Below are positions 1 to 4,922 of a stretch of DNA of 6,435 nt, piece by piece. The stretch is taken from the NCBI GenBank assembly GCA_038326615.1, contig JBBQKF010000140.1, forward strand, positions 1-6,435, in the 5' to 3' direction. The translations under genes were made by a program, and so were the position numbers. Each line of letters opens with the position of its first letter. Within the stretch, counting starts at the first letter, position 1. The DNA is from JBBQKF01 sp038326615. Lineage in GTDB: Bacteria > Bacillota > Clostridia > Saccharofermentanales > UBA5734. Under the pieces are notes generated by a model that was given only the letters and a program-made list of their open reading frames with translations, searched no databases and was not told the origin of the DNA.

Positions 1-98
1 CTTTTTCGTATGGCAGCAATACTCGCCATCAATTCGAGTTCAGCCTTTTCTGAGTCAGAAAGGCTTGTTATTTCATTTTTAAAATCAGACCATTTCAT
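1..98 (-). CDS. Antitoxin of a HigBA-type toxin-antitoxin pair (partial, N-terminus only)
   Basis: Only the first 32 codons are inside the window; the gene runs off the left edge. The start is the ATG at 98-96 on the minus strand, giving a peptide that begins MKWSDFKNEI and continues with an acidic helix containing LSDSEKAELELM. The toxin stop codon TAA and this ATG share one base (TAATG), so translation is probably coupled. An AGAGGTG ribosome binding site inside the toxin's last codons lies at good spacing. The DNA-binding domain expected for a HigA-like (XRE/Cro HTH) antitoxin would lie outside the window, so the assignment rests on position behind the toxin and on the N-terminal sequence. 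In this family the antitoxin neutralises the toxin and represses the shared promoter. Confidence 0.7.
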   Translation of the reverse strand, partial: MKWSDFKNEITSLSDSEKAELELMASIAAIRK

Positions 99-460
99 TA
101 TATTTCACCTCTTTTAATCCAGTTTTTGTATTCTTTTTTTGCTTGTTCAATCTCTCGGTTCGGGGTTTTATTTGTCTTTTTACGAAAGTGATGAAGCAAA
201 ACTATCTTATTTGCGTTTAATACTCCGAAAAATATTCTGTTTGGGATGGGTCTCAGTTCCCAAATCTGATCGTCTATTTTCTTTATAATGGGCTCCCCTA
301 AACTTACACCTTCATTTTCCAGTCGTTCAATCTGATAATAAACTTTCTTAATCATTGATGAGTTCTCTTTGCTGAGAACACTATTTAGTTCTCTCAACCA
401 TTCAGCTATCGGACAATACTGTTTTTCATCTTCATAGAACTCAACTTCATATTTTTTCAT
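98..460 (-). CDS. HigB/RelE-superfamily toxin (phage-derived Gp49-like family)
   Basis: A 120-residue protein of the length and pattern expected for Gp49-like/HigB toxins of the RelE/ParE superfamily. These are generally ribosome-dependent mRNA interferases that act in the cytoplasm. Visible signatures are WELRP at residues 67-71, NRIFF at 74-78 (the RelE-type central strand) and the basic HHFRKKTNKTP block at 90-100. That block is followed by a C-terminal helix rich in E and K, as in HigB proteins. The ATG at 460 is preceded by AGAGG at good spacing. The toxin comes before the antitoxin, the order typical of higBA and unlike relBE. A TTGACA-type promoter with an overlapping palindrome lies just upstream (483-511). 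No frameshift or missing segment is visible, so it looks intact. Family confidence is high; the exact RNA target cannot be told from sequence. Confidence 0.85.
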   Translation of the reverse strand: MKKYEVEFYEDEKQYCPIAEWLRELNSVLSKENSSMIKKVYYQIERLENEGVSLGEPIIKKIDDQIWELRPIPNRIFFGVLNANKIVLLHHFRKKTNKTPNREIEQAKKEYKNWIKRGEI

Positions 461-482
461 TTATATTACCTCTGTTGACTAA

Positions 483-511
483 AGAATATATCATTATTGA
501 TATATTGTCAA
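483..511 (-). promoter_or_regulatory. Toxin-antitoxin promoter with overlapping palindromic operator
   Basis: On the minus strand TTGACA (511-506) is followed after 17 bases by TATTCT (488-483); TATATT at 490-485 is an alternative -10 with shorter spacing. A perfect 9-bp inverted repeat, AATATATCA-TTAT-TGATATATT on the plus strand (485-506), fills the spacer and overlaps both promoter boxes. This is where an autorepressing antitoxin or toxin-antitoxin complex would bind. The promoter and palindrome are seen directly; binding by this antitoxin is inferred from the behaviour of HigBA systems. Confidence 0.75.
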
Positions 512-591
512 TCTATATTCGTGCAGATTGGGGAAGTTTGACTAAGCCCTGAAATGTCAATTAGAATCTTGATAGGGCGGACATAGAATAT

Positions 592-688
592 GGGAAAAAT
601 TGTACGCTAAGCATAATCATCATATTATTTACAAAGCGATGAATTCATAAAAGGTGAAGGTGCCTTTTTGTATTCAGCACTTAATGGT
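592..688. repeat. Imperfect direct repeat copy R1 (partner R2 at 6332-6425)
   Basis: This gene-free stretch matches 6332-6425 in the same orientation at about 68 of roughly 95 aligned positions. Shared blocks include TACGCTAAG, TATTATTTACAA, CATAAAAGGTGA, TTTTTGTATTCA and ACTTAA, in the same order with nearly the same spacing. Weaker resemblance (TTAGGG/ATAGGG and GAAT blocks) may extend the match about 30 bases to the left. At the same aligned place each copy has an 8-base palindrome, TGAATTCA here (640-647) and TGGCGCCA in R2. The 3' half can fold, because AAAAGG at 649-654 can pair with CCTTTT downstream. No ORF fits it. It could be a structured leader RNA, a dispersed intergenic element, or the boundary repeat of an island. 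Confidence 0.75.
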
Positions 689-711
689 TTAAAAAAGCAC
701 CCTTGCAGTGC

Positions 712-782
712 TTCTACAAGAAAAAAATTATTTTCACAAACATGTGACTTTTCGGTATTTTTTTGACATTAACCTTGTAGAA
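712..782. repeat. 9-bp inverted repeat enclosing promoter A
   Basis: TTCTACAAG (712-720) and CTTGTAGAA (774-782) are perfect reverse complements, 53 bases apart, and bracket the conserved ECF-type promoter. The equivalent arms around promoter D (4865-4870 and 4925-4930) differ in sequence but still pair. The role is unknown: an overlapping regulator site, the ends of a duplicated module, and chance are all possible. Confidence 0.5.
741..772 (+). promoter_or_regulatory. ECF-type promoter, copy A (before the DUF6147-like gene)
   Basis: The -35 is TGTGAC (743-748) followed by TTTTC; after 16 bases comes GACATTAA (from 765). The same TGTGAC-N16-(G/C)ACAT arrangement occurs at copies B, C and D with identical spacing. 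The -35 resembles ECF-type TGAAAC-TTTT elements. Transcription would begin near 775, giving an unusually long (~165-base) leader before the gene. Recognition by the ECF sigma encoded at 2979 is inferred from recurrence and proximity. Confidence 0.75.
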
Positions 783-942
783 AGGGTTTATTGCTTTTAG
801 AGATGTGAGAAAGAGGTGATACCATTGGATTGATAAGAGCGAAAAAGAGGAATAATCAAGACAAACATCAAAAGTGTCTGACTGCTGGATGTAAGACAGA
901 CGCAGCAACATGATCAGTTTAATCTACAAGGGAGGACCTTAA
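773..942 (+). other. Long transcribed leader upstream of the secreted-protein gene
   Basis: About 165 bases lie between the predicted start point of promoter A and the ribosome binding site of the next gene. The first ~50 bases match the leader of promoter D without gaps and end in a conserved purine-rich block, AGAAAGRGRTGATACCA, followed by TTG here and GTG in D. That looks like a ribosome binding site and start codon, but the frame stops almost at once (TTG GAT TGA). A second reading from ATT at 824 is open to 913 (29 codons: basic, two cysteines), but it needs a very rare start codon. I do not call a gene here. The leader may be a relic of a duplicated gene start or a translated regulatory leader. 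Confidence 0.45.
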
Positions 943-954
943 ATAAGAAAAAAC

Positions 955-1380
955 ATGATTTGTATCCTAATGACATTACTCATCATTTCGATTTCATTAA
1001 CACCGGTTTTGGCATCGAACACAGTTGATTCAAGCAGTAGTGTTCTTCGCTCAAGTTTGTATATTGCTTTCTATGATGCACAGATAACAACAGGTCCCAG
1101 TGGAAAAATAATGGTTGATTGCAGCATTACAGGAACAAATATTATGGACACAATTGGTGAAACAACACTTGTCATCCAGAAGTATCAATCAGGTTCATGG
1201 GTTAATATGACAACATGGAGCAACCTATACAGCTATAATAGTGCATCAAGTGCCGCAACAGTTAGCTATTATGGAACCGTAGGTGCCCAGTACAGAGCTG
1301 TGATTACATTCTATGCAGCCCTGAATGGGGGCTCAGATTCAAGAATAATGACAACAAGAAGTGTGACTGCCATTAAATAA
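955..1380 (+). CDS. Small secreted protein, DUF6147-like
   Basis: Translation from the ATG at 955 gives 141 residues with a hydrophobic signal segment ending VLA|SNTV (cleavage near residue 20). The mature ~120-residue domain is rich in S, T and Y and predicted to be all-beta. The pattern GKIMVDCSITGTNIMDTIGE, then strands ending in AQYRAVITFYAA and a final TRSVTA, resembles the DUF6147 family of small exported Firmicutes proteins, which have no known function; this is from memory. The start is odd. The only good ribosome binding site, GGGAGG at 930-935, is 19 bases from this ATG but 7 bases from an in-frame ATA at 943. An ATA start would add RKN, the positive n-region that the signal peptide otherwise lacks. 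Upstream of 943 the frame is closed by TAA at 940. Promoter A drives it; no terminator separates it from promoter B. Two aromatic-rich strands and a lone cysteine argue against an enzyme. Confidence 0.8.
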   Translation: MICILMTLLIISISLTPVLASNTVDSSSSVLRSSLYIAFYDAQITTGPSGKIMVDCSITGTNIMDTIGETTLVIQKYQSGSWVNMTTWSNLYSYNSASSAATVSYYGTVGAQYRAVITFYAALNGGSDSRIMTTRSVTAIK

Positions 1381-1396
1381 TAGTAATTTCAAAAAC

Positions 1397-1428
1397 AATG
1401 TGACTTTTCAACCTTTTTAACACATTAA
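1397..1428 (+). promoter_or_regulatory. ECF-type promoter, copy B (before the four-cysteine protein)
   Basis: TGTGAC at 1399-1404 with TTTTC behind it, then 16 bases, then CACATTAA from 1421. It matches copies A and D at nearly all conserved positions, with C for G at the first base of the -10. It begins 18 bases after the previous stop codon. The predicted start point (about 1431) gives a short leader that opens with the left arm of the 16-bp inverted repeat. Confidence 0.75.
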
Positions 1429-1437
1429 CTATATAGA

Positions 1438-1909
1438 GAGACGACACTCTGCAAGAAAGGATAAATATGAAGAACAGATTTAAAAGAGTAGTATGTTTTG
1501 TCATTTCATTTTTTTGTGTGACTTCAATGTTCTTTTTTTCATCTCCACCCATGAAGTCACATGCGTTTGAAATTCAACCGATGTACGTCGCTTGTCCAGT
1601 CGGCCCCGGGCAATGCAAAATGATGCCTAGAGGTGGTGCCTGGGTATATGTGAACGGTGTCCTTCAATTCTCAGGATTCACACATCAATGTTCGCAATGT
1701 AAAATGGCAATACTTGCGGACATTGATCACGGATTTGGGTATTTAGGATCGTATTATCAATTCAACCCGGGATATGATCTGGGCATAGCAGGAACGAGTA
1801 TTACTGTAAAATCATCAGATATTTACTATAATTCATCAATTGCAAATGATTACTTTCTATCAAACTTGTTGTGGTACTGATAGAATATTTAAATGCAGAG
1901 TGTCGTCTC
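1438..1909. repeat. Perfect 16-bp inverted repeat flanking one gene
   Basis: GAGACGACACTCTGCA at 1438-1453 is the exact reverse complement of TGCAGAGTGTCGTCTC at 1894-1909. The left arm lies between promoter B and the ribosome binding site (AAGAAAGG, 1453-1460); the right arm starts 13 bases after the stop codon. No T-run follows the right arm, so it is not an ordinary terminator. No clear target-site duplication flanks the arms. In the transcript the two arms would close the whole coding region into a loop beside the ribosome binding site. Confidence 0.9.
1467..1880 (+). CDS. Secreted four-cysteine protein of unknown function
   Basis: The 137-residue product starts MKNRFKRVV, has a hydrophobic core at about residues 8-26 and a probable cleavage after SHA at residue 33, so it is exported. 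The mature ~104 residues hold four cysteines, C43-x6-C50 and C75-x2-C78, with H74 and H88 nearby. This fits two disulfides or a structural metal site. The C-terminal half is rich in Y, G, S and N with few charges. I recognise no family. The ATG at 1467 has AAGAAAGG about 6 bases upstream. It is driven by promoter B of the same ECF-type set as its neighbours, and its mRNA is bracketed by the 16-bp inverted repeat. The small, secreted, cysteine-containing character would suit a bacteriocin, a surface protein or a toxin, but nothing in the sequence decides between them. Confidence 0.8.
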   Translation: MKNRFKRVVCFVISFFCVTSMFFFSSPPMKSHAFEIQPMYVACPVGPGQCKMMPRGGAWVYVNGVLQFSGFTHQCSQCKMAILADIDHGFGYLGSYYQFNPGYDLGIAGTSITVKSSDIYYNSSIANDYFLSNLLWY

Positions 1910-1921
1910 CTATTAGAATTA

Positions 1922-1930
1922 TGTTATATT
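1922..1930 (+). promoter_or_regulatory. Possible extended -10 promoter for the lipoprotein gene
   Basis: TGTTATATT reads as an extended -10 element (TGnTATAAT type) about 70 bases before the lipoprotein start; no good -35 box lies 17 bases upstream. A weak look-alike of the ECF motif (AGTGAC at 1937-1942, then TTCAT after 16 bases) is also present but lacks the TTTT tract. The vegetative reading is favoured, with low confidence. Confidence 0.35.
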
Positions 1931-1998
1931 TGAATAAGTGACACCGTAGTTTTGGAGTTTCATCTTCATGATCACGAGTTTGGAATGGAGGATTTATT

Positions 1999-2535
1999 AT
2001 GGGAAAAAATCGTTTGTCAGTTCTCTATGGTTTTGTTTTGGTTTGTTTAATTAGCACATTCACAGCAGCTTGCGGCAGTCAGAATCAACAGGAACAAACT
2101 GCTCAAACTGTGGTTGAAAGAATTTATACATGTCCTAATAAAGATTTTAAAGTGGCGTATGTGGAGGACTCTCAGCCAATTGATAAAACAACAGTTGGAG
2201 AAGTTACCGCAATCACAGCGAAAAACAGTAAATCTATGAAGATAATAGAAGATTTATTTCAGCCGTACTTTACGCCATCTGCTTACGAATCTTTCATATC
2301 AAAAGCGGTCTTCTACAAATATCAAATGGCCAGCATTGAAAACAAATGGTCATCAGAAGTTAAGAATATTGTCGTTAAAAAATCGAATAATCAAAAATAC
2401 ACATACACATGTGATGTTGCCGTGACCAATGAGAATAATGAAACAACAACACAAAATGGTTCCGGTAATTTTGAATTTGATGAAACTGGAAAAATCACCT
2501 GGTTTGATGAATACTTGCCTTTTCAATACCAATAA
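1999..2535 (+). CDS. Small lipoprotein of unknown function
   Basis: The 178-residue protein has a type II signal peptide: MGKNR, a hydrophobic stretch at about residues 8-24, and a lipobox ending TAAC with the lipidated cysteine at residue 25, then GSQNQQ. It should be anchored to the outer face of the cytoplasmic membrane. The mature part has alpha-helical segments followed by strands (around residues 120-170: KNIVVKK, YTYTCDVAV, SGNFEF, GKITWFDEY). That order is reminiscent of NTF2-like lipoproteins, but this is an impression, not a match. The start is well supported by GGAGG at 1987-1991, 7 bases upstream. The gene is followed by a cre-like palindrome and a strong terminator, so it ends its transcription unit. 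Whether the ECF sigma controls it is uncertain. Confidence 0.85.
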   Translation: MGKNRLSVLYGFVLVCLISTFTAACGSQNQQEQTAQTVVERIYTCPNKDFKVAYVEDSQPIDKTTVGEVTAITAKNSKSMKIIEDLFQPYFTPSAYESFISKAVFYKYQMASIENKWSSEVKNIVVKKSNNQKYTYTCDVAVTNENNETTTQNGSGNFEFDETGKITWFDEYLPFQYQ

Positions 2536-2547
2536 GGTCAAGAGGTT

Positions 2548-2561
2548 TGTAAACGTTTACT
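2548..2561. promoter_or_regulatory. cre-like palindrome (LacI/CcpA-family operator type)
   Basis: TGTAAACGTTTACT contains a perfect 12-bp palindrome with a central CG (2549-2560). It matches the CcpA cre consensus TGNAANCGNTNNCA except for the last base. It lies 13 bases after the lipoprotein stop and before the terminator, an unusual place for an operator. It could be a roadblock site, a regulator site for something further downstream, or a chance palindrome. Confidence 0.4.
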
Positions 2562-2600
2562 ATTTAGCAATAAATTTGAGTTTTAAAGAAAATTGTATTG

Positions 2601-2652
2601 AAAACCTGCTAACTCTATGTTAATTAGAGTGGCGGGTTTTATTTTATTTTTT
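2601..2652 (+). terminator. Rho-independent terminator after the lipoprotein gene
   Basis: AAAACCTGC (2601-2609) pairs with GCGGGTTTT (2632-2640) with one G-U pair. An inner stem pairs ACTCTA with TAGAGT around a short loop. The tail is ATTTTATTTTTT. The A-run on the left arm suggests it could also work for transcription from the right. It isolates the sigma operon from the upstream genes. Confidence 0.9.
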
Positions 2653-2740
2653 GCATATTTGCCAGACCTATTTGGATGTAAGCTGATAAGCTTTTTCAGG
2701 TTATGTAAATTTTATGCGATAACGAAGTGAAATGCATAGG

Positions 2741-2896
2741 TATAAATTTGAAGAATACAGCTCTTTTTAGCAAGTGTTTTAAGAGCCATTATAAATCTGA
2801 AAATGCGCAGCATTTTCAGCAGGCTTTGTGCAAACGTATTGCGGGTGCATGGGGTATAAATCTGAAATTATGTACACTTTTCAGAAAGTTTTGTGA
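2741..2896. repeat. Three tandem dyad units upstream of the ECF sigma gene
   Basis: TATAAATYTGAA, then 11 variable bases, then TTTTYAG occurs at 2741, 2790 and 2855 with the same internal spacing, followed by a looser GTTTTGTG-like segment. In the second unit the arms form a perfect 10-bp stem, CTGAAAATGC-GCA-GCATTTTCAG. The third keeps CTGAAA/TTTCAG; the first is degenerate. No T-run follows, so these are not terminators. Unit spacing is 49 and 65 bases. They are candidate regulator binding sites or RNA elements in the region controlling the sigma gene. A reading frame passes through (2727-2924), but unit 2 is out of phase with units 1 and 3, which favours a DNA- or RNA-level role. Confidence 0.65.
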
Positions 2897-2925
2897 ATGT
2901 ACGAAACAAAGGAACGTGTATTAAT

Positions 2926-2937
2926 ATGTGATAAAAT
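2926..2937 (+). promoter_or_regulatory. Possible -10 promoter element of the sigma gene
   Basis: TAAAAT at 2932-2937, preceded by TGTGA, is the best -10-like element before the sigma gene and lies about 40 bases from its start codon. No TTGACA-like box sits at the right distance. No copy of the TGTGAC-N16-GACAT motif is found here, so the sigma gene itself does not appear to carry the shared ECF-type promoter. Confidence 0.3.
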
Positions 2938-2978
2938 ACTCTTAAGTTATATCCAGATACACAGAAAGGCTGGAACAG

Positions 2979-3455
2979 ATGGATCAGCAACGTGAAGTGT
3001 TTTTTGACCAACTTTATTTGGAACATTACAAAGATTTATTCAGATATGCTTACCGATTAACCTATGAAAAAAATATGGCTGAGGAAATTATGCAGGATGT
3101 TTTTATTGAAGCTTATAAAAAAATTACCTTGCTGTATAAGCACGAAAACCCGGTCGGGTGGTTGTATGTCACGGTGAGGAACATAACAAAAGCATATATG
3201 CGGGAGTCCCTAAAAATGAAAAAGATGCTTTCGCTGGAAAACAACGTCGTGGCCACAACGGATGTAGAAAGCAAAGAATTGCTTTTGCAAAACTTCTTAA
3301 CCTTAGAAGAGTCAGAAATCATGGAAAAATTCTACATTGAAAAAAATTCTTTGACAGAAATATCAGCGGAGGTTGGTATTTCTTTATCTGCCTGCAAAAT
3401 GAGACTCAAGAGGGCAAGAGATAAATTTAAGGATTGCTATGAAAAAGAAAAATAA
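2979..3455 (+). CDS. ECF-family RNA polymerase sigma factor
   Basis: The 158-residue protein has the two-domain layout of group IV (ECF) sigma factors. Sigma region 2 spans about residues 13-78: HYKDLFRYAYRLT, then AEEIMQDVFIEAYKKI, then the -10-contacting segment GWLYVTVRNITKAYMRE. Sigma region 4 spans about 103-150 and its helix-turn-helix runs SLTEISAEVGISLSACKMRLKRARDKF. A short linker lies between, as expected, and there is no region 1.1 or 3. It directs RNA polymerase to a dedicated promoter class and is probably held inactive by the membrane protein encoded next (3565-4461). The ATG at 2979 has AGAAAGG about 9 bases upstream. The likely targets are promoter copies A-D in this window. 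Its closest ECF subgroup cannot be fixed by eye. Confidence 0.95.
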   Translation: MDQQREVFFDQLYLEHYKDLFRYAYRLTYEKNMAEEIMQDVFIEAYKKITLLYKHENPVGWLYVTVRNITKAYMRESLKMKKMLSLENNVVATTDVESKELLLQNFLTLEESEIMEKFYIEKNSLTEISAEVGISLSACKMRLKRARDKFKDCYEKEK

Positions 3456-3465
3456 TTTAAAATGG

Positions 3466-3495
3466 CATGTGACTTTTTAATGAGATATTGACATG
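3466..3495 (+). promoter_or_regulatory. ECF-type promoter, copy C (between sigma and anti-sigma genes)
   Basis: TGTGAC at 3468-3473 followed by TTTTTA, then 16 bases, then GACAT from 3490. It starts 12 bases after the sigma stop codon. It would give the leader ORF and anti-sigma gene their own sigma-dependent transcription, a negative feedback arrangement. Unlike A and D it lacks the TTAAC extension, so it may be the weakest copy. Confidence 0.65.
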
Positions 3496-3517
3496 TATTT
3501 AGTAGGAAGGTTTTTTA

Positions 3518-3565
3518 ATGGTATGGGTACTGATTTTCTCTGGAAGCGTGGGTGAAGTAAATTGA
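3518..3565 (+). CDS. 15-codon leader ORF, translationally coupled to the anti-sigma gene
   Basis: ATG at 3518 follows a strong ribosome binding site (AGGAAGG, ending at 3510) by 7 bases. It encodes the hydrophobic peptide MVWVLIFSGSVGEVN and stops at TGA 3563-3565. The final A of that stop is the first base of the anti-sigma ATG (TGATG), the classic layout for coupled re-initiation. The ORF lies wholly inside the transcript from promoter C. The anti-sigma gene's own ribosome binding site (GGGTGA at 3550-3555) lies inside this ORF. It may be a coupling device, a regulatory leader or a small membrane peptide; no homologue is known to me. Confidence 0.5.
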   Translation: MVWVLIFSGSVGEVN

Positions 3566-4461
3566 TGAGTAAACAATATGGATACTTAAAAGACATGGAC
3601 ACAGCAAGATTGCAAACATTGTTACAACAAGCGTCTTTTTTAGACGATGATGCATCTTTAGATGTTGATTTGATTCAGCACATTATGGCTATACTTGATG
3701 TGCGTGAGCCGGTCGTTGTTGATCCGGTACCCTCACTGAAAATTTTCAAGGGAAGAATTATTTCATTGGCGGATATCGGGGAGGAACAGGCAAATAGGCC
3801 TCATGTAGTGCCGGTTCAAGTGGCATCAAAAAAGAAAAGGCTTACGCAACGATTTGCACTGGTCGCTGCTGCCGTTATTGTTATGTTATTTGTCGGCAGC
3901 ACGCTTGTCGCGAGTGCTTTTGGCGTTCATTTGTGGGACTATGTCATTCACTGGGGTAAAGAGACCTTCCAGATTGGACCCGGTGCAAACAATTCAACCA
4001 TAACAGCAAATGAAATGAGTCCCACAGGCCAACAATCGGCAAGTATTGTTAAGCAGCAAAAATTTGAAACAATGAGCGATGCACTGCAAGCTTTTGATTC
4101 GCCAATAGATGCACCGAAGTGGCTACCGGACGGGTTTGTTTTTTACACAGCTGAAAAACTTCCTGGTGACCAACGAAAAAGTTTGACAGCGGTCTACAAG
4201 GCAGATGGGAAAACGCTGATGTTCAACGCGTGTATTTATACGACAGAGGAGGCTGCGTATTCATATGAAATCAATGAAAGCAGCGGGGAATCAATCACAA
4301 TTGCAGGCAATACCTACTATTTGATGAGCAACATGGATCAGAACAGAATTGTATGGGTAAAAGGCAATACCGTCTATAGTATAAATGGTGACGTGGAAAA
4401 AGAAGATCTGATTAAAATGGTCGGTTCAATTTACACTGGGGAAACTTATGAGGACAAGTGA
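3565..4461 (+). CDS. Membrane-anchored anti-sigma factor with DUF4367 ectodomain
   Basis: The 298-residue protein has three parts. A cytoplasmic region (about 1-95) opens with an acidic helical segment, MDTARLQTLLQQAS through LIQHIMAILDVREP, typical of clostridial anti-sigma factors. One transmembrane helix lies at about 97-118 after KKKRLTQR. An exported region ends in a domain at about 183-292 (APKWLPDGFVF; TLMFNACIY; ESITIAGNTYYL; NRIVWVKGNTVYSI; DLIKMVGSI) that fits DUF4367. By family precedent the N-terminus sequesters the ECF sigma encoded just upstream while the ectodomain senses an envelope signal. The ATG at 3565 is preferred over a TTG at 3562 because it overlaps the leader-ORF stop and sits 9 bases from GGGTGA. 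Promoter C allows independent transcription. Its base composition looks somewhat GC-richer than the secreted-protein genes. Confidence 0.9.
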   Translation: MSKQYGYLKDMDTARLQTLLQQASFLDDDASLDVDLIQHIMAILDVREPVVVDPVPSLKIFKGRIISLADIGEEQANRPHVVPVQVASKKKRLTQRFALVAAAVIVMLFVGSTLVASAFGVHLWDYVIHWGKETFQIGPGANNSTITANEMSPTGQQSASIVKQQKFETMSDALQAFDSPIDAPKWLPDGFVFYTAEKLPGDQRKSLTAVYKADGKTLMFNACIYTTEEAAYSYEINESSGESITIAGNTYYLMSNMDQNRIVWVKGNTVYSINGDVEKEDLIKMVGSIYTGETYEDK

Positions 4462-4643
4462 TGCCGGTGGGAGAAAAACTATGCGTGTCCTCTCTTCCAT
4501 TCGATTTCATGGCATCCTTTTATGGTTAAGAGCTATTGTATGCCGGCTGTTTTAGTATTGAATTGTGTTGCACCTTGTTGAACTTAATGGAAGTTTCATT
4601 TCAAAAATTTCTAAAACTTTTAATGAGAAACAACTCAATGTCT

Positions 4644-4686
4644 GTCGGCACGCACTTCTTCTGGGGGAGGTATCGGCCGACTTTTT
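4644..4686 (+). terminator. Probable terminator of the sigma/anti-sigma operon
   Basis: GTCGGC (4644-4649) pairs with GCCGAC (4676-4681). The stem continues inward with CG/CG after one bulged A, and the inside can fold further (ACTTC against GGGGT-type wobble pairs). TTTTT follows directly at 4682-4686. It lies 183 bases after the anti-sigma stop, farther than usual. A weaker hairpin just after the stop (GAGGACA 4450-4456 with TGTCCTC 4486-4492) has no T-run. Confidence 0.65.
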
Positions 4687-4864
4687 CGTTCAGCGTGTTG
4701 AAGAGATTTGCGTGGAGGTGTAAAGACGCTTTACCTAAAAAAAAAAATGGCGCACATAAGCCGAGCAATGGCATGCGTTTATATGTACTTACAATTGCAT
4801 GAGTGGATAATTGCAATGTTTTTAAAAATAAGTTATAACAAAATATGGGAATAAAGTGTATCTG
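4687..4864. other. Gene-free stretch before promoter D
   Basis: No convincing gene. An 88-codon frame covering 4536-4802 has no ribosome binding site, is cysteine- and arginine-rich in a random-looking way, and runs through the terminator, so I do not call it. A short perfect hairpin GTAAAG-ACG-CTTTAC lies just before an A-run (4739-4747). ATTGCA/TGCAAT (4794-4799, 4812-4817) followed by GTTTTT may be a weak second terminator. AATATGGGAA near 4843 recalls the beginning of repeat R1, but the likeness fades quickly. Confidence 0.5.
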
Positions 4865-4890
4865 CTATAAGAAATAAATATTTTCATAAA

Positions 4891-4922
4891 CATGTGACTT
4901 TTCACTACTTTTTTGACATTAA
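4891..4922 (+). promoter_or_regulatory. ECF-type promoter, copy D (before the metalloprotease operon)
   Basis: TGTGAC at 4893-4898 with TTTTC behind it, 16 bases, then GACATTAAC from 4915. It is nearly identical to copy A: upstream TATTTTCAyAAACA and downstream ACYTTRTAG are shared too. The predicted start near 4925 gives a ~160-base leader before the metalloprotease gene. Confidence 0.75.

Noticed and set aside
824..913. Basic 29-codon frame starting at ATT behind AAGAGGTG in the leader of promoter A
   Set aside because: It needs a very rare start codon, and the homologous leader at promoter D has no matching frame.
1438..1909. Insertion sequence or MITE with 16-bp terminal inverted repeats
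   Set aside because: No transposase and no clear target-site duplication at the outer edges; the arms sit precisely within one transcription unit. Kept only as an alternative.
1937..1963. AGTGAC-N16-TTCAT as a fifth ECF promoter before the lipoprotein gene
   Set aside because: The TTTT tract is missing and the -10 box does not match (G/C)ACAT.
2892..2917. TGTGAA-N15-AACGT as an ECF promoter for autoregulation of the sigma gene
   Set aside because: Spacing is one base short, the -35 lacks the TTTT tract, and both boxes deviate.
2727..2924. 65-codon frame with internal GINLK repeats before the sigma gene
   Set aside because: Weak ribosome binding site, and the middle repeat unit is out of frame with the other two, so the repetition is at DNA or RNA level.
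4536..4802. 88-codon frame, and its minus-strand partner at 4601-4816
   Set aside because: No ribosome binding site, unlikely composition, and it crosses a probable terminator.
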